Part shown: positions 50,496 to 60,322 of the stretch, piece after piece | Position numbering within the stretch: the first letter of the stretch is position 1 | Layout: each line of letters begins with the position of its first letter | Assembly (NCBI RefSeq): GCF_018613315.1 | Contig: NZ_JAGGQL010000005.1 | Coordinates: forward strand, 389,048 to 453,047 | Reading direction: 5' to 3' | DNA length: 64,000 bases | Origin: Bacillus sp. ISL-37 | GTDB taxonomy: Bacteria > Bacillota > Bacilli > Bacillales > Cytobacillaceae | Notes under the pieces: generated by a model | What the model saw: the letters and a program-made list of their open reading frames with translations, nothing else | What the model was told of the DNA's origin: nothing | Databases searched by the model: none | Program-made: the position numbers and the translations under genes

Positions 50496-51839
50496 CTATT
50501 TAGATGCCATTTTTCTTTCTGTTAAATAGGCTGTCGTGTAGCTGCCCGATTTGAAGCCCTCTTCACTTAAAATTTCCGCAAACAACGGGGCATTGGATTT
50601 AATGCCTTCGACTTTCAGGTTCTCGAAAAATTCCTGCGCTAGCTGAATTGCTTCTTCCCGAGTATTGCCCCCTACAATGCATTTGGCCACCATAGGGTCA
50701 TAAAATGGGGTTACAGTCGAACCGGATTCATAACCAGAATCCACCCGAACGCCTTCTGCCACCATCCATGAAAACTCATTGATCTTACCAGGTGAAGGCA
50801 GGAATCTTACTGGGTCTTCCGCATACAAACGGAATTCAATGGCCCAACCCTTCTTTTCAATTTCATCCTGGAGCAACGGCAGTTTTTCCCCACGGGCGAC
50901 GAGAATCTGCCACTTTACAAGATCAAGGCCTGTAATGGTTTCTGTGACTGGATGTTCAACCTGCAGTCTTGTGTTCATTTCAAGGAAGTAAAAGTTTTCG
51001 TTCTCATCAACAATGAATTCCACAGTTCCTGCGTTCACATAGTCCACTGCTTTAGCGGCTTTTACAGCTGTATCATACATATTCTGCCGTGCTTCTTCCT
51101 TCAGGAATGGCGAAGGTGCCTCTTCAATCACTTTTTGGTGGCGACGCTGGATCGAGCAATCACGTTCGAACATATGTACATGGTTGCCATGAGTATCGCC
51201 AAAAATCTGTACCTCGACATGCCGAGCATTTTTGATGTATTTTTCAATGAATACTTCATCAGAACCAAAGTAAGCCTTTGCCCTGCCCTTCGTAGAATCA
51301 AAATTCTTAGCGAGCGCTTGCTCATTTTCACAAAGCACCATGCCAATGCCTCCGCCGCCCCCGCTCGCCTTTAGCATGACAGGATAGCCTATTTCATCTG
51401 CAAGCTTGACAGCATCCTCCAGCGTCTTTAATCCCTCGTCACTGCCCGGAACGACAGGTACACCTGCTTCTTCCATCGTTGTTCTTGCGACGATTTTATC
51501 ACCCATTTTTTCAATCGTATCCGGAGCAGGACCAATGAAAGTCAAACCTGCTTCCTTCACTTTACGGGCAAACTCTGCGTTTTCTGATAAAAAGCCATAA
51601 CCAGGATGGATGCCATCCACCTTTTCTTCCTTTGCAATTCTTAAAATTTCATCTGCATTAAGATATGATTTTTGAACAGGTGGCTCGCCAATCCGGTAAG
51701 CGCTGTCAGCTTCTTTTACAAAAGGCAGCTCTTTATCCGCATCAGAATAGACAGCTACTGTTTTAACCCCAAGTTCGCGGCAAGTTCGGATAATACGAAG
51801 CGCAATTTCTCCTCTGTTCGCAATTAATATTTTTTGCAC
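50496..51839 (-). CDS. Acyl-CoA carboxylase, biotin carboxylase subunit
   Basis: ATP-grasp enzyme carboxylating biotin. 447 aa with KILIANRGEIALRIIRTCRE, the ATP loop KASGGGGGIGMVLCENE, FYFLEMNTRLQVEHPVTE and FRLYAEDP. It lacks a fused BCCP domain, which is the next gene. Starts at GTG with GGGG upstream. A second, housekeeping accC is expected elsewhere in the genome, so this set is probably catabolic (branched-chain or propionyl-CoA). Confidence 0.92.
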   Translation of the reverse strand: MQKILIANRGEIALRIIRTCRELGVKTVAVYSDADKELPFVKEADSAYRIGEPPVQKSYLNADEILRIAKEEKVDGIHPGYGFLSENAEFARKVKEAGLTFIGPAPDTIEKMGDKIVARTTMEEAGVPVVPGSDEGLKTLEDAVKLADEIGYPVMLKASGGGGGIGMVLCENEQALAKNFDSTKGRAKAYFGSDEVFIEKYIKNARHVEVQIFGDTHGNHVHMFERDCSIQRRHQKVIEEAPSPFLKEEARQNMYDTAVKAAKAVDYVNAGTVEFIVDENENFYFLEMNTRLQVEHPVTETITGLDLVKWQILVARGEKLPLLQDEIEKKGWAIEFRLYAEDPVRFLPSPGKINEFSWMVAEGVRVDSGYESGSTVTPFYDPMVAKCIVGGNTREEAIQLAQEFFENLKVEGIKSNAPLFAEILSEEGFKSGSYTTAYLTERKMASK

Positions 51840-51916
51840 GCTATTTCCCCTTTCCCGTAAAAAAATACGCTCACTATATAAAATTCTACAATATTCTGTA
51901 TACTTCCTGCAAAAAT

Positions 51917-51930
51917 TGGAACCGCTTTCT
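51917..51930. promoter_or_regulatory. Candidate CcpA cre site upstream of the acyl-CoA carboxylase operon
   Basis: TGGAACCGCTTTCT matches the cre consensus TGWAANCGNTNWCA at all but two positions. It is about 78 bases upstream of the biotin carboxylase start. This would place the operon under carbon catabolite control. The rest of 51840-52075 is AT-rich with no gene. Confidence 0.45.
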
Positions 51931-52075
51931 AAAATTCAAATGCAGAATTTTTCATGTTTTTATAATATAATAAAAATAGGCTATAAAAAACAAATATATT
52001 CAGCTGCCTTTAAATATTCCATATTTCGGGTAAATGTACAATGAATTATTGGCGGCTTGATCGGGGGATTGTTTT

Positions 52076-52549
52076 ATGGTGAATAAAGTGGAGAAACTGA
52101 AAATCAATTATAAGACATTAGAAGAATTCAAGAAATTCAAAGAGTATGGCCACCAGGAACTTTCGATGCTTGAGGACTTGGAAGCGAACATTGTTGAAAA
52201 TGATAGCGATTCACCGTTCTACGGAATCTATTTCGGTGACAAGCTTGTTGCCCGTATGAGCCTTTACCAGGTCAAGAAGCAATTTGACCGCTATTTCGAA
52301 CCTCCCCAGGATTATCTTGAGCTTTGGAAGTTAGAAGTTCTTCCAAATTACCAGGGCAAGGGTTATGGAAAAGCACTTGTTGAATTCGCCAAAAGTTATG
52401 GTTTGCCAATCAAAACAAATCCTAGAGTCAAATCCCAGGACTTCTGGGATAAAATGGGCTTCACGCCAGTTCATTATGATGTAGAGAGAGACCGTGGCGA
52501 GAATCCGCTTGTCTGGTATCCGGCTGGTGTCACAGAACAGGTTCAATAG
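52076..52549 (+). CDS. ylbP: GNAT-family N-acetyltransferase YlbP
   Basis: 157-residue GNAT protein with the acetyl-CoA loop LPNYQGKGYGKALVEFAKSY near 95 and FWDKMGFTPVHYD near the end. One of few plus-strand genes; ATG with GGGGGA seven bases upstream. B. subtilis YlbP is the positional and sequence counterpart; its substrate is not known. Confidence 0.88.
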   Translation: MVNKVEKLKINYKTLEEFKKFKEYGHQELSMLEDLEANIVENDSDSPFYGIYFGDKLVARMSLYQVKKQFDRYFEPPQDYLELWKLEVLPNYQGKGYGKALVEFAKSYGLPIKTNPRVKSQDFWDKMGFTPVHYDVERDRGENPLVWYPAGVTEQVQ

Positions 52550-52566
52550 TTATAGTCAAAACAATA

Positions 52567-52590
52567 GCGCCTGCCATGTCCGGCAGGCGC
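52567..52590. terminator. Shared terminator of ylbP and gerR
   Basis: Perfect 9-bp GC-rich stem GCGCCTGCC / GGCAGGCGC between two convergent stop codons, with U-rich tracts better on the plus side (TTCTTATT). Confidence 0.85.
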
Positions 52591-52600
52591 TTCTTATTGC

Positions 52601-53221
52601 CTATTTTTCGACTTTCTCCAGATTTCCTTTTCCTTCAACTTGGAAGTTCATTTTTTGCTGATGGTCCTCGCCTCTAGGGCCTACTCTTTTTTTCGCACGC
52701 TCCATGATATCAATAAGGGCACGATAGTCTTCCTCCATGGAACGCAATTGTGTTTCTAATTTTTCATTTTCGGCAGACAAGTAATAGATTTGCTTTTCCA
52801 GTCCGCGGATTTTTTCTTTATTAACATCCTGGCTGTCTGCAACCCCCGCTTTTTCATAGAGATCGTCAAGATATTGCTTTACTGCTTCTATGCTAAGGTT
52901 TGAACGCTTCTCCTCTTGTTCTGAAGGCTTACTTGGCGCTTCGCTTACTGGTGCCGCAGCCACTTCTTCCTTCTCTTGTGTCTTTGCCTGTTTTTTTGCT
53001 TCCTTCCGCTGCTTTTTCGCCAGCTCAATACCAGATTTATATTGTTTTCTTACATAGGAATTCCAGCGAAAACCACAAGCTGCTCCTGTCCTCGAAAGCT
53101 GCTTTCCTACTTCTTCAAACGCTTTCAGTTGCGTACCGCCTTCTCTGATATTTCGTAGTACAACTTCAGCAAGCAATAAATCTTCATCCTGTGACCAGGC
53201 ATCCTGACGGGTTAATGGCAT
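52601..53221 (-). CDS. gerR: RsfA-family sporulation regulator GerR (YlbO)
   Basis: DNA-binding regulator of mother-cell genes in the sigma-E regulon of B. subtilis. 206 aa with an N-terminal Myb/SANT-like domain ([20 protein letters not shown], then [12 protein letters not shown]), a basic Lys/Ala-rich linker and a C-terminal coiled coil (about 125-170). ATG at 53221 with AGGAGG nine bases upstream. Name is by gene order and family. Confidence 0.87.
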   Translation of the reverse strand: MPLTRQDAWSQDEDLLLAEVVLRNIREGGTQLKAFEEVGKQLSRTGAACGFRWNSYVRKQYKSGIELAKKQRKEAKKQAKTQEKEEVAAAPVSEAPSKPSEQEEKRSNLSIEAVKQYLDDLYEKAGVADSQDVNKEKIRGLEKQIYYLSAENEKLETQLRSMEEDYRALIDIMERAKKRVGPRGEDHQQKMNFQVEGKGNLEKVEK

Positions 53222-53300
53222 CAATAAATCCCTCCTATTGTTTTTTATTCATTCATATGCATCTAATAGGAAAGATAGACTGATAACACCTAATACCCTG

Positions 53301-54071
53301 CTAATTATTTTTATTTTTTTTGTTCATGAATTCGTCCACTTTTTTGTGGTGAGCGTCATCCTCCCAAAGGACAGCACATCTTGCAGCCTCTTCTTCCATC
53401 CTTCCTCTCATTGATAATAGCTTCCATTTTTTATTCAACATTGTTTTATATGCTTCTAATACAGTTGTCTCTTTATCCAAGCTCCCACTCATAAATGAGA
53501 GACAGGCATCTATCGGATCATCTTTATAAATTTGGTGGATGAACCCAAAATCCCTGAGTTCTTCAGCAGTGTGAATTTTTGCATCAAGGAGCATTTTCAT
53601 CGCAATATTCTGTGGAAGTTTCTCTAATAGGATCGTTCCTCCTCCCCAGCCGGTCGTAATGGCGAGGTTCCCCTGGACAAATCCAGCTTTCATTCCTTCT
53701 CTTCCAATCCGGAAGTCGCAGGCAGAAGCAATTTCACAACCTCCGCCTACAGCAGATCCATTCAGAATGGCAATCGTCGGTTTCGGCAGGACTAGAAGCT
53801 TATATAAAATACCCGCCATCCTTGAGAGCATCCCATACGCCTGTGTCTCTGTTTTTAAACTGTGGAAGGCGGACAAATCCCCACCAGAACAAAATGCCTG
53901 GTCACCTGCCCCTGTAATAGCAAAGACTTTAACATCATTTCCTGCAGCCATATCGATTGCTTTTTCAAGTCCGGACATTACTTCATAGTTTATGGCATTT
54001 CTTCTATCGGGCCTGTTGATCGTAAAAAGCAGCACTCCATTTTTTTCTTTTGAAATTATGTATGGATCCAT
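53301..54071 (-). CDS. Enoyl-CoA hydratase/isomerase family protein
   Basis: 256-residue crotonase fold with the oxyanion-hole segments AFCSGGDLSAFHS near 60 and NGSAVGGGCEIASACDFRI near 105. ATG at 54071 with AGGAGG six bases upstream. It lies between rpmF and gerR, where B. subtilis has no such gene as I recall. With the carboxylase genes nearby it may serve branched-chain acyl-CoA breakdown; exact reaction unknown. Confidence 0.88.
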   Translation of the reverse strand: MDPYIISKEKNGVLLFTINRPDRRNAINYEVMSGLEKAIDMAAGNDVKVFAITGAGDQAFCSGGDLSAFHSLKTETQAYGMLSRMAGILYKLLVLPKPTIAILNGSAVGGGCEIASACDFRIGREGMKAGFVQGNLAITTGWGGGTILLEKLPQNIAMKMLLDAKIHTAEELRDFGFIHQIYKDDPIDACLSFMSGSLDKETTVLEAYKTMLNKKWKLLSMRGRMEEEAARCAVLWEDDAHHKKVDEFMNKKNKNN

Positions 54072-54202
54072 TGTTTGCCTCCTATAATTCTCGTCCACTA
54101 AATTTTATCAATCTTCTGTACATTTAAAAAGTGCTGAAGCTTCTGGAGTGACTAAAATTAGCGTGTAAAAGAGTTTGCAGGAAAAACATGAATTTCACGC
54201 AA

Positions 54203-54242
54203 AAGAAAAAAAGCACAGGGATGCGGATGCATCCTGTGCTTT
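54203..54242 (-). terminator. Terminator of rpmF
   Basis: Hairpin AAGCACAGGGATG / CATCCTGTGCTT (one bulged base) followed by seven U on the minus strand, 12 bases after the rpmF stop. Confidence 0.9.
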
Positions 54243-54254
54243 TTTCTTAGAAAA

Positions 54255-54428
54255 TTAGTTGTTTACAACTTCTTTTCCTTTGTATGTTCCGCAAGCTTTG
54301 CACACACGGTGAGCAAGTTTCATTTCACCGCAGTTAGGGCATGCTACCATACCCGGAACTTGTAATTTAAAATGAGTACGGCGTTTTCTTTTCGCAGTTT
54401 TAGACGTTCTTCTAAATGGTACAGCCAT
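54255..54428 (-). CDS. rpmF: 50S ribosomal protein L32
   Basis: 57 aa; N-terminus [20 protein letters not shown] and two CxxC pairs (CPNCGE, CKACG) forming a zinc ribbon, the C+ form of L32. ATG at 54428 with AAGGAGGTG; the frame reads three codons further up without support. Operon with ylbN as in most Firmicutes. Confidence 0.97.
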   Translation of the reverse strand: MAVPFRRTSKTAKRKRRTHFKLQVPGMVACPNCGEMKLAHRVCKACGTYKGKEVVNN

Positions 54429-54508
54429 TCTTCCCACCTCCTTAAAAGGAATAAGAAAGTTTATGAAGGCCAGTCCTTTTCTGGACCTCCACGCTCTTTT
54501 TTAATCAA

Positions 54509-55033
54509 TTAGTCAGAGGAATCCTTAGAGTCCTCAAAGAATTTTGCAAGTCCGGCAAGCCGGGGATCGAGTTTTTCGGATTTCTCCTGTTCCTCGATTA
54601 CTTCCCAATCCTTACCTGACTGGGGTGCGCCTTCTTGACCAGCGCTATCATCACAGAATACTTGCATTGGAATTTCCACTAGCAAGATCTCCCTAATGAT
54701 TGGTTCAAGGTCAATGACATCGCCTGTTACTTGATGAACTTCCTCAACAGCCTCATAATCGTGGCTGTTTAACATGAAAGTTTCAGTAGTTTCCACATCA
54801 ATTGGATATTTTACATCAACCAGTGTCCGTGAACAAGGAAGGACTAGATGTCCATCAACCCGGAAATGGAATGTCACTCTCGTGGCACTGATGTCTGCCC
54901 TTCCAGTAAGATGGATGGGAGATACCTCGCGGATTGTCGGATCTATTTCCTTAATCGAGTCCATTCGGACAAACTCGTCAATCAGAAAGTCCTTGTTTCG
55001 ATGTTTTTGTATCTGACTTATTGTCCATTTCAT
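54509..55033 (-). CDS. ylbN: DUF177 / YceD-family protein YlbN
   Basis: 174 aa, acidic, with the DUF177 core (about 45-135: FHFRVDGHLVLPCSRTLVDV, the conserved PCSRTL motif). The family is linked to 23S rRNA accumulation in plants and E. coli and is nearly always encoded before rpmF. ATG at 55033 with GGGGTG seven bases upstream. Driven by a good sigma-A promoter at 55060-55089. Confidence 0.9.
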   Translation of the reverse strand: MKWTISQIQKHRNKDFLIDEFVRMDSIKEIDPTIREVSPIHLTGRADISATRVTFHFRVDGHLVLPCSRTLVDVKYPIDVETTETFMLNSHDYEAVEEVHQVTGDVIDLEPIIREILLVEIPMQVFCDDSAGQEGAPQSGKDWEVIEEQEKSEKLDPRLAGLAKFFEDSKDSSD

Positions 55034-55059
55034 AGAATCACCCCAAGGCAACAAAGGTA

Positions 55060-55111
55060 ATTATAGACCTTCGCGTAATCATTTGTCAATATTTTTTCTT
55101 TACACTATAAT
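55060..55111. promoter_or_regulatory. Divergent promoters of ylbN-rpmF and tmcAL with overlapping -35 boxes
   Basis: Leftward: TTGACA (55084-55089), 18 bases, TATAAT (55060-55065). Rightward: TTGTCA (55083-55088), 17 bases, TATAAT (55106-55111). The two -35 hexamers occupy the same bases on opposite strands, so polymerase can presumably bind only one at a time. Confidence 0.85.
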
Positions 55112-55179
55112 TTACATAAATACTTTAAATTAAACTTCAAGACAATGCACTATCCATCTTAACATGAAGGAGTACAAGA

Positions 55180-56397
55180 ATGAAAGCTGTTGGCGTTGTT
55201 GTTGAATATAATCCTTTCCATAATGGCCATTTATTCCACCTGCAACAGGCAAAGCAACAATCTGGGGCAGATATCTCTATTGCGGCGATGAGCGGGAACT
55301 TCCTGCAGCGCGGGGAGCCTGCACTTGTCTCAAAGTGGGCAAGGACACAGATGGCTCTAGAAGCAGGTGTTGACATCGTGTTCGAGCTTCCTTATCGTTT
55401 TGCGACACAGCATGCGGAAACCTTTGCAGAAGGGGCAGTATCGATTCTTTCTGCTGCTGGCTGCGATACTCTTTGTTTTGGCAGTGAATCAGGTGATTTG
55501 GATGCTTTCAATAAGACGATCGCCTTTCTTGAAGAAAACAATGAAAAATTCCAGGAGAGAATAAGATTTTACACTGGAGAAGGATATAGTTACCCTAAAT
55601 CAATCTCCCTAAGTTTTCAATATCTTGCTCCAGATGAAAGCTACATCGATATTTCAAGGCCGAATAACATCCTCGGTCTTCATTACATACAGGCGATCAT
55701 CAGGCAAAAAAGCTCAATGAAAGCTGATACGATCACCAGAAAGAACGCCGGTTACCATGATGAGCATTTTGCTTCTGCCACGATTGCCAGCGCTACGAGC
55801 ATACGCAAAGCCCTATTCGGAGCCGCAGGAGAAATAGAAAATATTAAGCAGTACGTACCAGCAACGACCTACGAACAGCTTATAAACTACAGAGATCAAT
55901 ATGGCGGTTTACATTCATGGGAAAATTACTGGCCATTATTGAAATATAAATTGCTTCAGAGCAAACCATCAGAATTAAGAGGCTTCTATGAAGTTGAAGA
56001 AGGTCTGGAGAACAGATTGCTTGCAGCAGCAGCTTCCTCAGGCTCATTCCAGCAATTCATGGAATCAATCAAAACCAAGCGTTACACTTGGACAAGGCTG
56101 CAGAGAGTCTGCCTTCATATTTTAACCAATACAAGCAAAGACACGATGAAAACGAGTCAAAAAACAGTGAATTATTTGAGACTATTAGGCGCAACGGAAA
56201 AAGGCCGCTCCTACCTGAACTATATGAAAAAGGATTTCAGCCTGCCACTTGTTTCAAAGCTTTCTGCTTTTTCCGATCCTGATATTGACCTGGATATCAA
56301 AGCATCAAGGATATATGCTCTCGGCCTAAAGGGCTATGGACAAGAACAGCTGCTAACAGAAGAATTCGCACGGCCGCCAATCATGTTAAAATCATGA
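55180..56397 (+). CDS. tmcAL: tRNA(Met) cytidine acetate ligase TmcAL (YlbM)
   Basis: Makes N4-acetylcytidine at the wobble base of elongator tRNA-Met using acetate and ATP. 405 aa with the nucleotidyltransferase motif EYNPFHNGHLFHLQQAKQQS at the N-terminus, AAMSGNFLQRGEPALVSKWA, and ISRPNNILGLHYI. Plus strand, start ATG preceded by AAGGAG. Full length. Promoter shared with ylbN on the other strand. Confidence 0.95.
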   Translation: MKAVGVVVEYNPFHNGHLFHLQQAKQQSGADISIAAMSGNFLQRGEPALVSKWARTQMALEAGVDIVFELPYRFATQHAETFAEGAVSILSAAGCDTLCFGSESGDLDAFNKTIAFLEENNEKFQERIRFYTGEGYSYPKSISLSFQYLAPDESYIDISRPNNILGLHYIQAIIRQKSSMKADTITRKNAGYHDEHFASATIASATSIRKALFGAAGEIENIKQYVPATTYEQLINYRDQYGGLHSWENYWPLLKYKLLQSKPSELRGFYEVEEGLENRLLAAAASSGSFQQFMESIKTKRYTWTRLQRVCLHILTNTSKDTMKTSQKTVNYLRLLGATEKGRSYLNYMKKDFSLPLVSKLSAFSDPDIDLDIKASRIYALGLKGYGQEQLLTEEFARPPIMLKS

Positions 56398-56440
56398 AAA
56401 ATCCCTGGAGCGTCTTAAAGACGTAACAAATCCGCATAAA

Positions 56441-56478
56441 AAAGAAAAATCAAGCTGGTCTCAGCTTGATTTTTCTTT
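56441..56478. terminator. Bidirectional terminator between tmcAL and ylbL
   Basis: Perfect 16-bp stem AAAGAAAAATCAAGCT / AGCTTGATTTTTCTTT with a 6-base loop. Its right half is also the coding end of ylbL, so the stop codon lies in the stem. Confidence 0.9.
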
Positions 56479-57486
56479 TAAATTCTCCAGATAGGATACA
56501 GCTTCCTCAAAAGTATCTACAGGGACTATTTTCATTTTCGTCTCAATATCTTTAGCGGCGATCAGCGCCTCTTCATAGTTCGAGCCCTTGGCACCTTTTT
56601 CAAACGGAGCAAGGAAGATTTCTGCACCTGCCTTATCTGCAGCTACTACTTTCTGCTGGATCCCGCCGATTCTTCCCACTGTTCCATCGGAACTCATTGT
56701 TCCTGTACCAGCTATTTCATAACCTTTGGTCAAATCTTCCTCGATCAATTGATTGTAAATTTCCAGCGAAAACATTAGGCCAGCAGATGGACCACCGATT
56801 TCATCAGATTGTACTGTTACATCTGGCTCAACGTCAATTTCTTTGTCATCCACAAGCTGAATTCCTACTACCGGTCGGTCGCTTCCATCATCAAGTGCCT
56901 TTAGAGGTATTTTAACTGAATTTGACTTCCCATTCCGTTTATAGGAAAGCTCGACTTTATCACCTGGTTTTTTTGAACTGACATATTCAATGAACTCTTC
57001 AGATGATTCAAAGTCATTATCATCGACCTGGAAAACTAGATCGCCAGGCATAAGTTTGCCTTCAGCCGGCATCCCTTCCATGATCCTTAACACATAAACT
57101 CCCTTATAGGTGTAGTTAACTGGTTTACCAGCTTTTTTATAGGCCACCTCTATTGCCGATGTCTTCGAATTATCCATCATGTGCAGCTGGCGGATATTGT
57201 ATTCTTCATCAGACTCATTATCAGCCCTGATATCTTCTACAGGATAGATTTCCTGATATTTGCTCAGTTTGGCAATGATATAGGCATATATATTCGCTCT
57301 GCCCATCCTGACTGTCGTAAGCATGAAGCTTCCTTCCTCATCGTACCCGTCTTCAACTTCGACAATCGGTTCCAGCTCCTTAGCCATTCCCGGTTTGGTA
57401 ACATAGTAAGGCAAGTAATAAAGAGCGCTGGCCATTAATAATATAGCTGCCAATATAGACAGAGCTATAGACTTTTTTCTGCTCAT
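56461..57486 (-). CDS. ylbL: PDZ-domain Lon-type serine protease YlbL
   Basis: 341 aa: N-terminal membrane anchor (about 7-25), PDZ domain (about 115-195, GVYVLRIMEGMPAEGKLMPG and VQ-type ligand groove) and S16/Lon protease domain with catalytic Ser in SDEIGGPSAGLMFSLEIYN and Lys in GIQQKVVAADKAGAEIFLAP. In B. subtilis it degrades the division inhibitor YneA together with CtpA. ATG at 57486 overlaps the ylbK stop (ATGA). Confidence 0.94.
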   Translation of the reverse strand: MSRKKSIALSILAAILLMASALYYLPYYVTKPGMAKELEPIVEVEDGYDEEGSFMLTTVRMGRANIYAYIIAKLSKYQEIYPVEDIRADNESDEEYNIRQLHMMDNSKTSAIEVAYKKAGKPVNYTYKGVYVLRIMEGMPAEGKLMPGDLVFQVDDNDFESSEEFIEYVSSKKPGDKVELSYKRNGKSNSVKIPLKALDDGSDRPVVGIQLVDDKEIDVEPDVTVQSDEIGGPSAGLMFSLEIYNQLIEEDLTKGYEIAGTGTMSSDGTVGRIGGIQQKVVAADKAGAEIFLAPFEKGAKGSNYEEALIAAKDIETKMKIVPVDTFEEAVSYLENLKEKSS

Positions 57487-58274
57487 TCTGATTGAGGCTC
57501 CTTCCATTGTTCAATGCACTTTTTTATCTTATCGATGTGTTTTTTTGCTTCTTCTTCGCCAATCGCAATGATCTCTTCTATATTAGTGAATGCTTTGGAA
57601 TTAAACATTTCGACCGGAGGCCTGAGCATTACATCGGAAGCGACCTCTCGATTTGAGACCAGCTCCATTTGCATGATATCGATACTCTGCATGATCACAT
57701 CGAAAATTGAGGTAACATCCTCGTTCTTCTTCACGCTGGATACATCAACTGCGATAACGATATCTGCTCCCATCTCCTTAGCAACTGATACAGGAATCCG
57801 GTCAACAACTCCGCCATCGACGAACAACCTTCCATCCAGCTTTTCCGGGACAAAAATACCCGGAATCGCGATGCTAGCTCTTACAGCTTCCGCTACAGGT
57901 CCTTTTTTAAAGACGACCTTCTCCCCTGACATCAGGTCTGTGGCAACAATGCCAATCGGGATATCCAATTCCTCGATCATTTTTCCATGGGTAAAAATCC
58001 TGATGAGCTCTTTAACCCTTTTCCCGGCGATAAATCCCATCTTTGGTACCGTAAAATCAAGATAATATTTCCGTTTGAACACACGCGATAGTTTATAGAG
58101 ACGGTCGACGTCAAGGCCCGCACCGTAAAATGATGCTACCAGTGCACCCATGCTGCTTCCGGCAATCAAATCGATTGGTATGCCTTCATCTCTTAAAACT
58201 TTTATCACACCCAGATGGGCAAATCCCCGTGCTCCACCTGACCCTAGAGCTAAACCTATCTTTGGACTTGCCAA
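57483..58274 (-). CDS. ylbK: Patatin-like phospholipase YlbK
   Basis: 263 aa with the oxyanion glycine loop LALGSGGARGFAHLGV, nucleophile elbow AGSSMGALVASFYGAG and the Asp of the catalytic dyad in LFVDGGVVDRIP. I chose the TTG at 58274 because AGGGAGG sits seven bases upstream; an ATG at 58298 lacks one. RssA-type lipid acyl hydrolase by family. Coupled to ylbL. Confidence 0.9.
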   Translation of the reverse strand: MASPKIGLALGSGGARGFAHLGVIKVLRDEGIPIDLIAGSSMGALVASFYGAGLDVDRLYKLSRVFKRKYYLDFTVPKMGFIAGKRVKELIRIFTHGKMIEELDIPIGIVATDLMSGEKVVFKKGPVAEAVRASIAIPGIFVPEKLDGRLFVDGGVVDRIPVSVAKEMGADIVIAVDVSSVKKNEDVTSIFDVIMQSIDIMQMELVSNREVASDVMLRPPVEMFNSKAFTNIEEIIAIGEEEAKKHIDKIKKCIEQWKEPQSE

Positions 58275-58585
58275 AGCTTTTTCCTCCCTTAAAACCATGA
58301 TTTTTTCGGGTACAGACTAAACTTGGTCTAATTTGAAGTTCAGCGAGTATATTGATTTATATGAGGACAAGGCTGACAACTAATCATTATTTATGTATTT
58401 TTCTAAACCAAATAATCAGTTGAATTAAATTGAAATCATAACAGGCCCTTCCACATATATGGCTGTATGGAAGGTACATAGAATCGGAAGATAAATGGAA
58501 AATAACCCCTCTGGTGAGTTTCCTTCTATTTTACCATTGATTTAAAAAAGTTTCACAGCAAGACCGCAGGAAGGAGGATATATAG
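58275..58585. other. Divergent intergenic region between ylbK and ylbJ
   Basis: About 300 bp. It has an imperfect hairpin CCTTCCACATA / TGTATGGAAGG (about 58448-58475). B. subtilis ylbJ is transcribed by sigma-E, but I found no well-spaced sigma-E pair here (ATCATAA then CATATATG is too closely spaced). No coding potential seen. Confidence 0.5.
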
Positions 58586-59802
58586 GTGATTAAATCTAGA
58601 ATAAAAACAATTTTCCTTGCAGCCTCCGTCACTTTTCTGGCTGCTTCACTCATTTCTTTTCCACAGCAATCCTTTGATGCTTCGATTAGAGGCTTGAATA
58701 TGTGGTGGGAAATTGTCTTTCCCTCACTCCTTCCTTTTTTCATCGTTTCAGAAATGCTGATTGGATTTGGTGTAGTACGTTTTATTGGTGTTTTGCTGGA
58801 ACCTTTAATGAGGCCACTGTTCCGGGTACCGGGTGTAGGAGGTTTTGTCTGGGCAATGGGCATGGCTTCCGGCTTCCCTGCAGGAGCAAAGCTGACGGCC
58901 CGAATGCGCCAGGAAGGGCAGCTGTCTAAGATCGAAGCAGAACGGCTTGTATCGTTTACTAATTCATCCAATCCGTTATTCATTTTTGGCGCTGTGTCAG
59001 TTGGCTTCTTTTATAATGTTCAGCTCGGTGTTATTCTGGCCCTTGCCCACTACCTTGGAAACATCAGCGTTGGATTGATTATGAGGTTCTATGGCAGAAG
59101 TGAAGAAAATGCCACAAAGGAAAAGGAACGAAACCTGACGATCAGGGATGCGTTTGCTGCTTTGCACAGGACAAGGATAAAAGACAATCGTCCGATAGGA
59201 AAACTGCTAGGTGACGCTGTGATGTCTTCCATCCAGACCTTGTTAATGATCGGCGGGTTCATTATCTTATTCTCAGTTATTAACAAACTATTATTCCATC
59301 TTCACATTACCTCATTCCTGGCTGAATTCCTTGAAATAATGCTAGTGATGCTCGGCATGACAGATATGCTTAGCTTGCCATTCATTTCAGGCCTCTTCGA
59401 AATTACTCTCGGAAGCCAGATGACCAGCCAGATCCAGGAAGCTTCCCTGATGCATCAGGCTGTTATAACCAGCTTCATACTCGCCTTCAGCGGTTTTAGT
59501 GTCCAGGCTCAGGTTGCCAGCATTCTTGCCCAGACAGACATCCGCTTTCAGCCTTTCTTTTTTGCAAGGATCATTCACGGCATCTTTTCAGCATTTTATG
59601 CTTTCATTTTATGGAAGCCGGTTTATGTACGCTTTTTTGAAGATGGCCAGCCATCCAATGCTCTGCCGGTAATGGAATATCTTACTTCGGAAGGCAGCCG
59701 CCTCGCAGCAGCGCATAACATGCTCACCACAGCCGGACCGCTTATTACAATCGGAAGTTTGCTCATTTATGTATGGTTACTTGGAAATCGCATATTGAAA
59801 GA

Positions 59803-59809
<7 letters not shown>
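58586..59809 (+). CDS. ylbJ: Sporulation integral membrane protein YlbJ
   Basis: 407-residue polytopic protein with nucleoside-transporter gate-like repeats (GFGVVRFIGVLLEPLMRPLF; GMASGFPAGAKLTARM; ISGLFEITLGSQM). In B. subtilis it is needed for spore cortex formation in the mother cell. GTG start with AAGGAGG eight bases upstream. Shares a terminator with coaD. Confidence 0.93.

Positions 59810-60322
<513 letters not shown>

Noticed and set aside
58430..58480. Sigma-E promoter for ylbJ
   Set aside because: An ATCATAA and a CATATATG are present but only 12 bases apart, too close for a normal sigma-E promoter.
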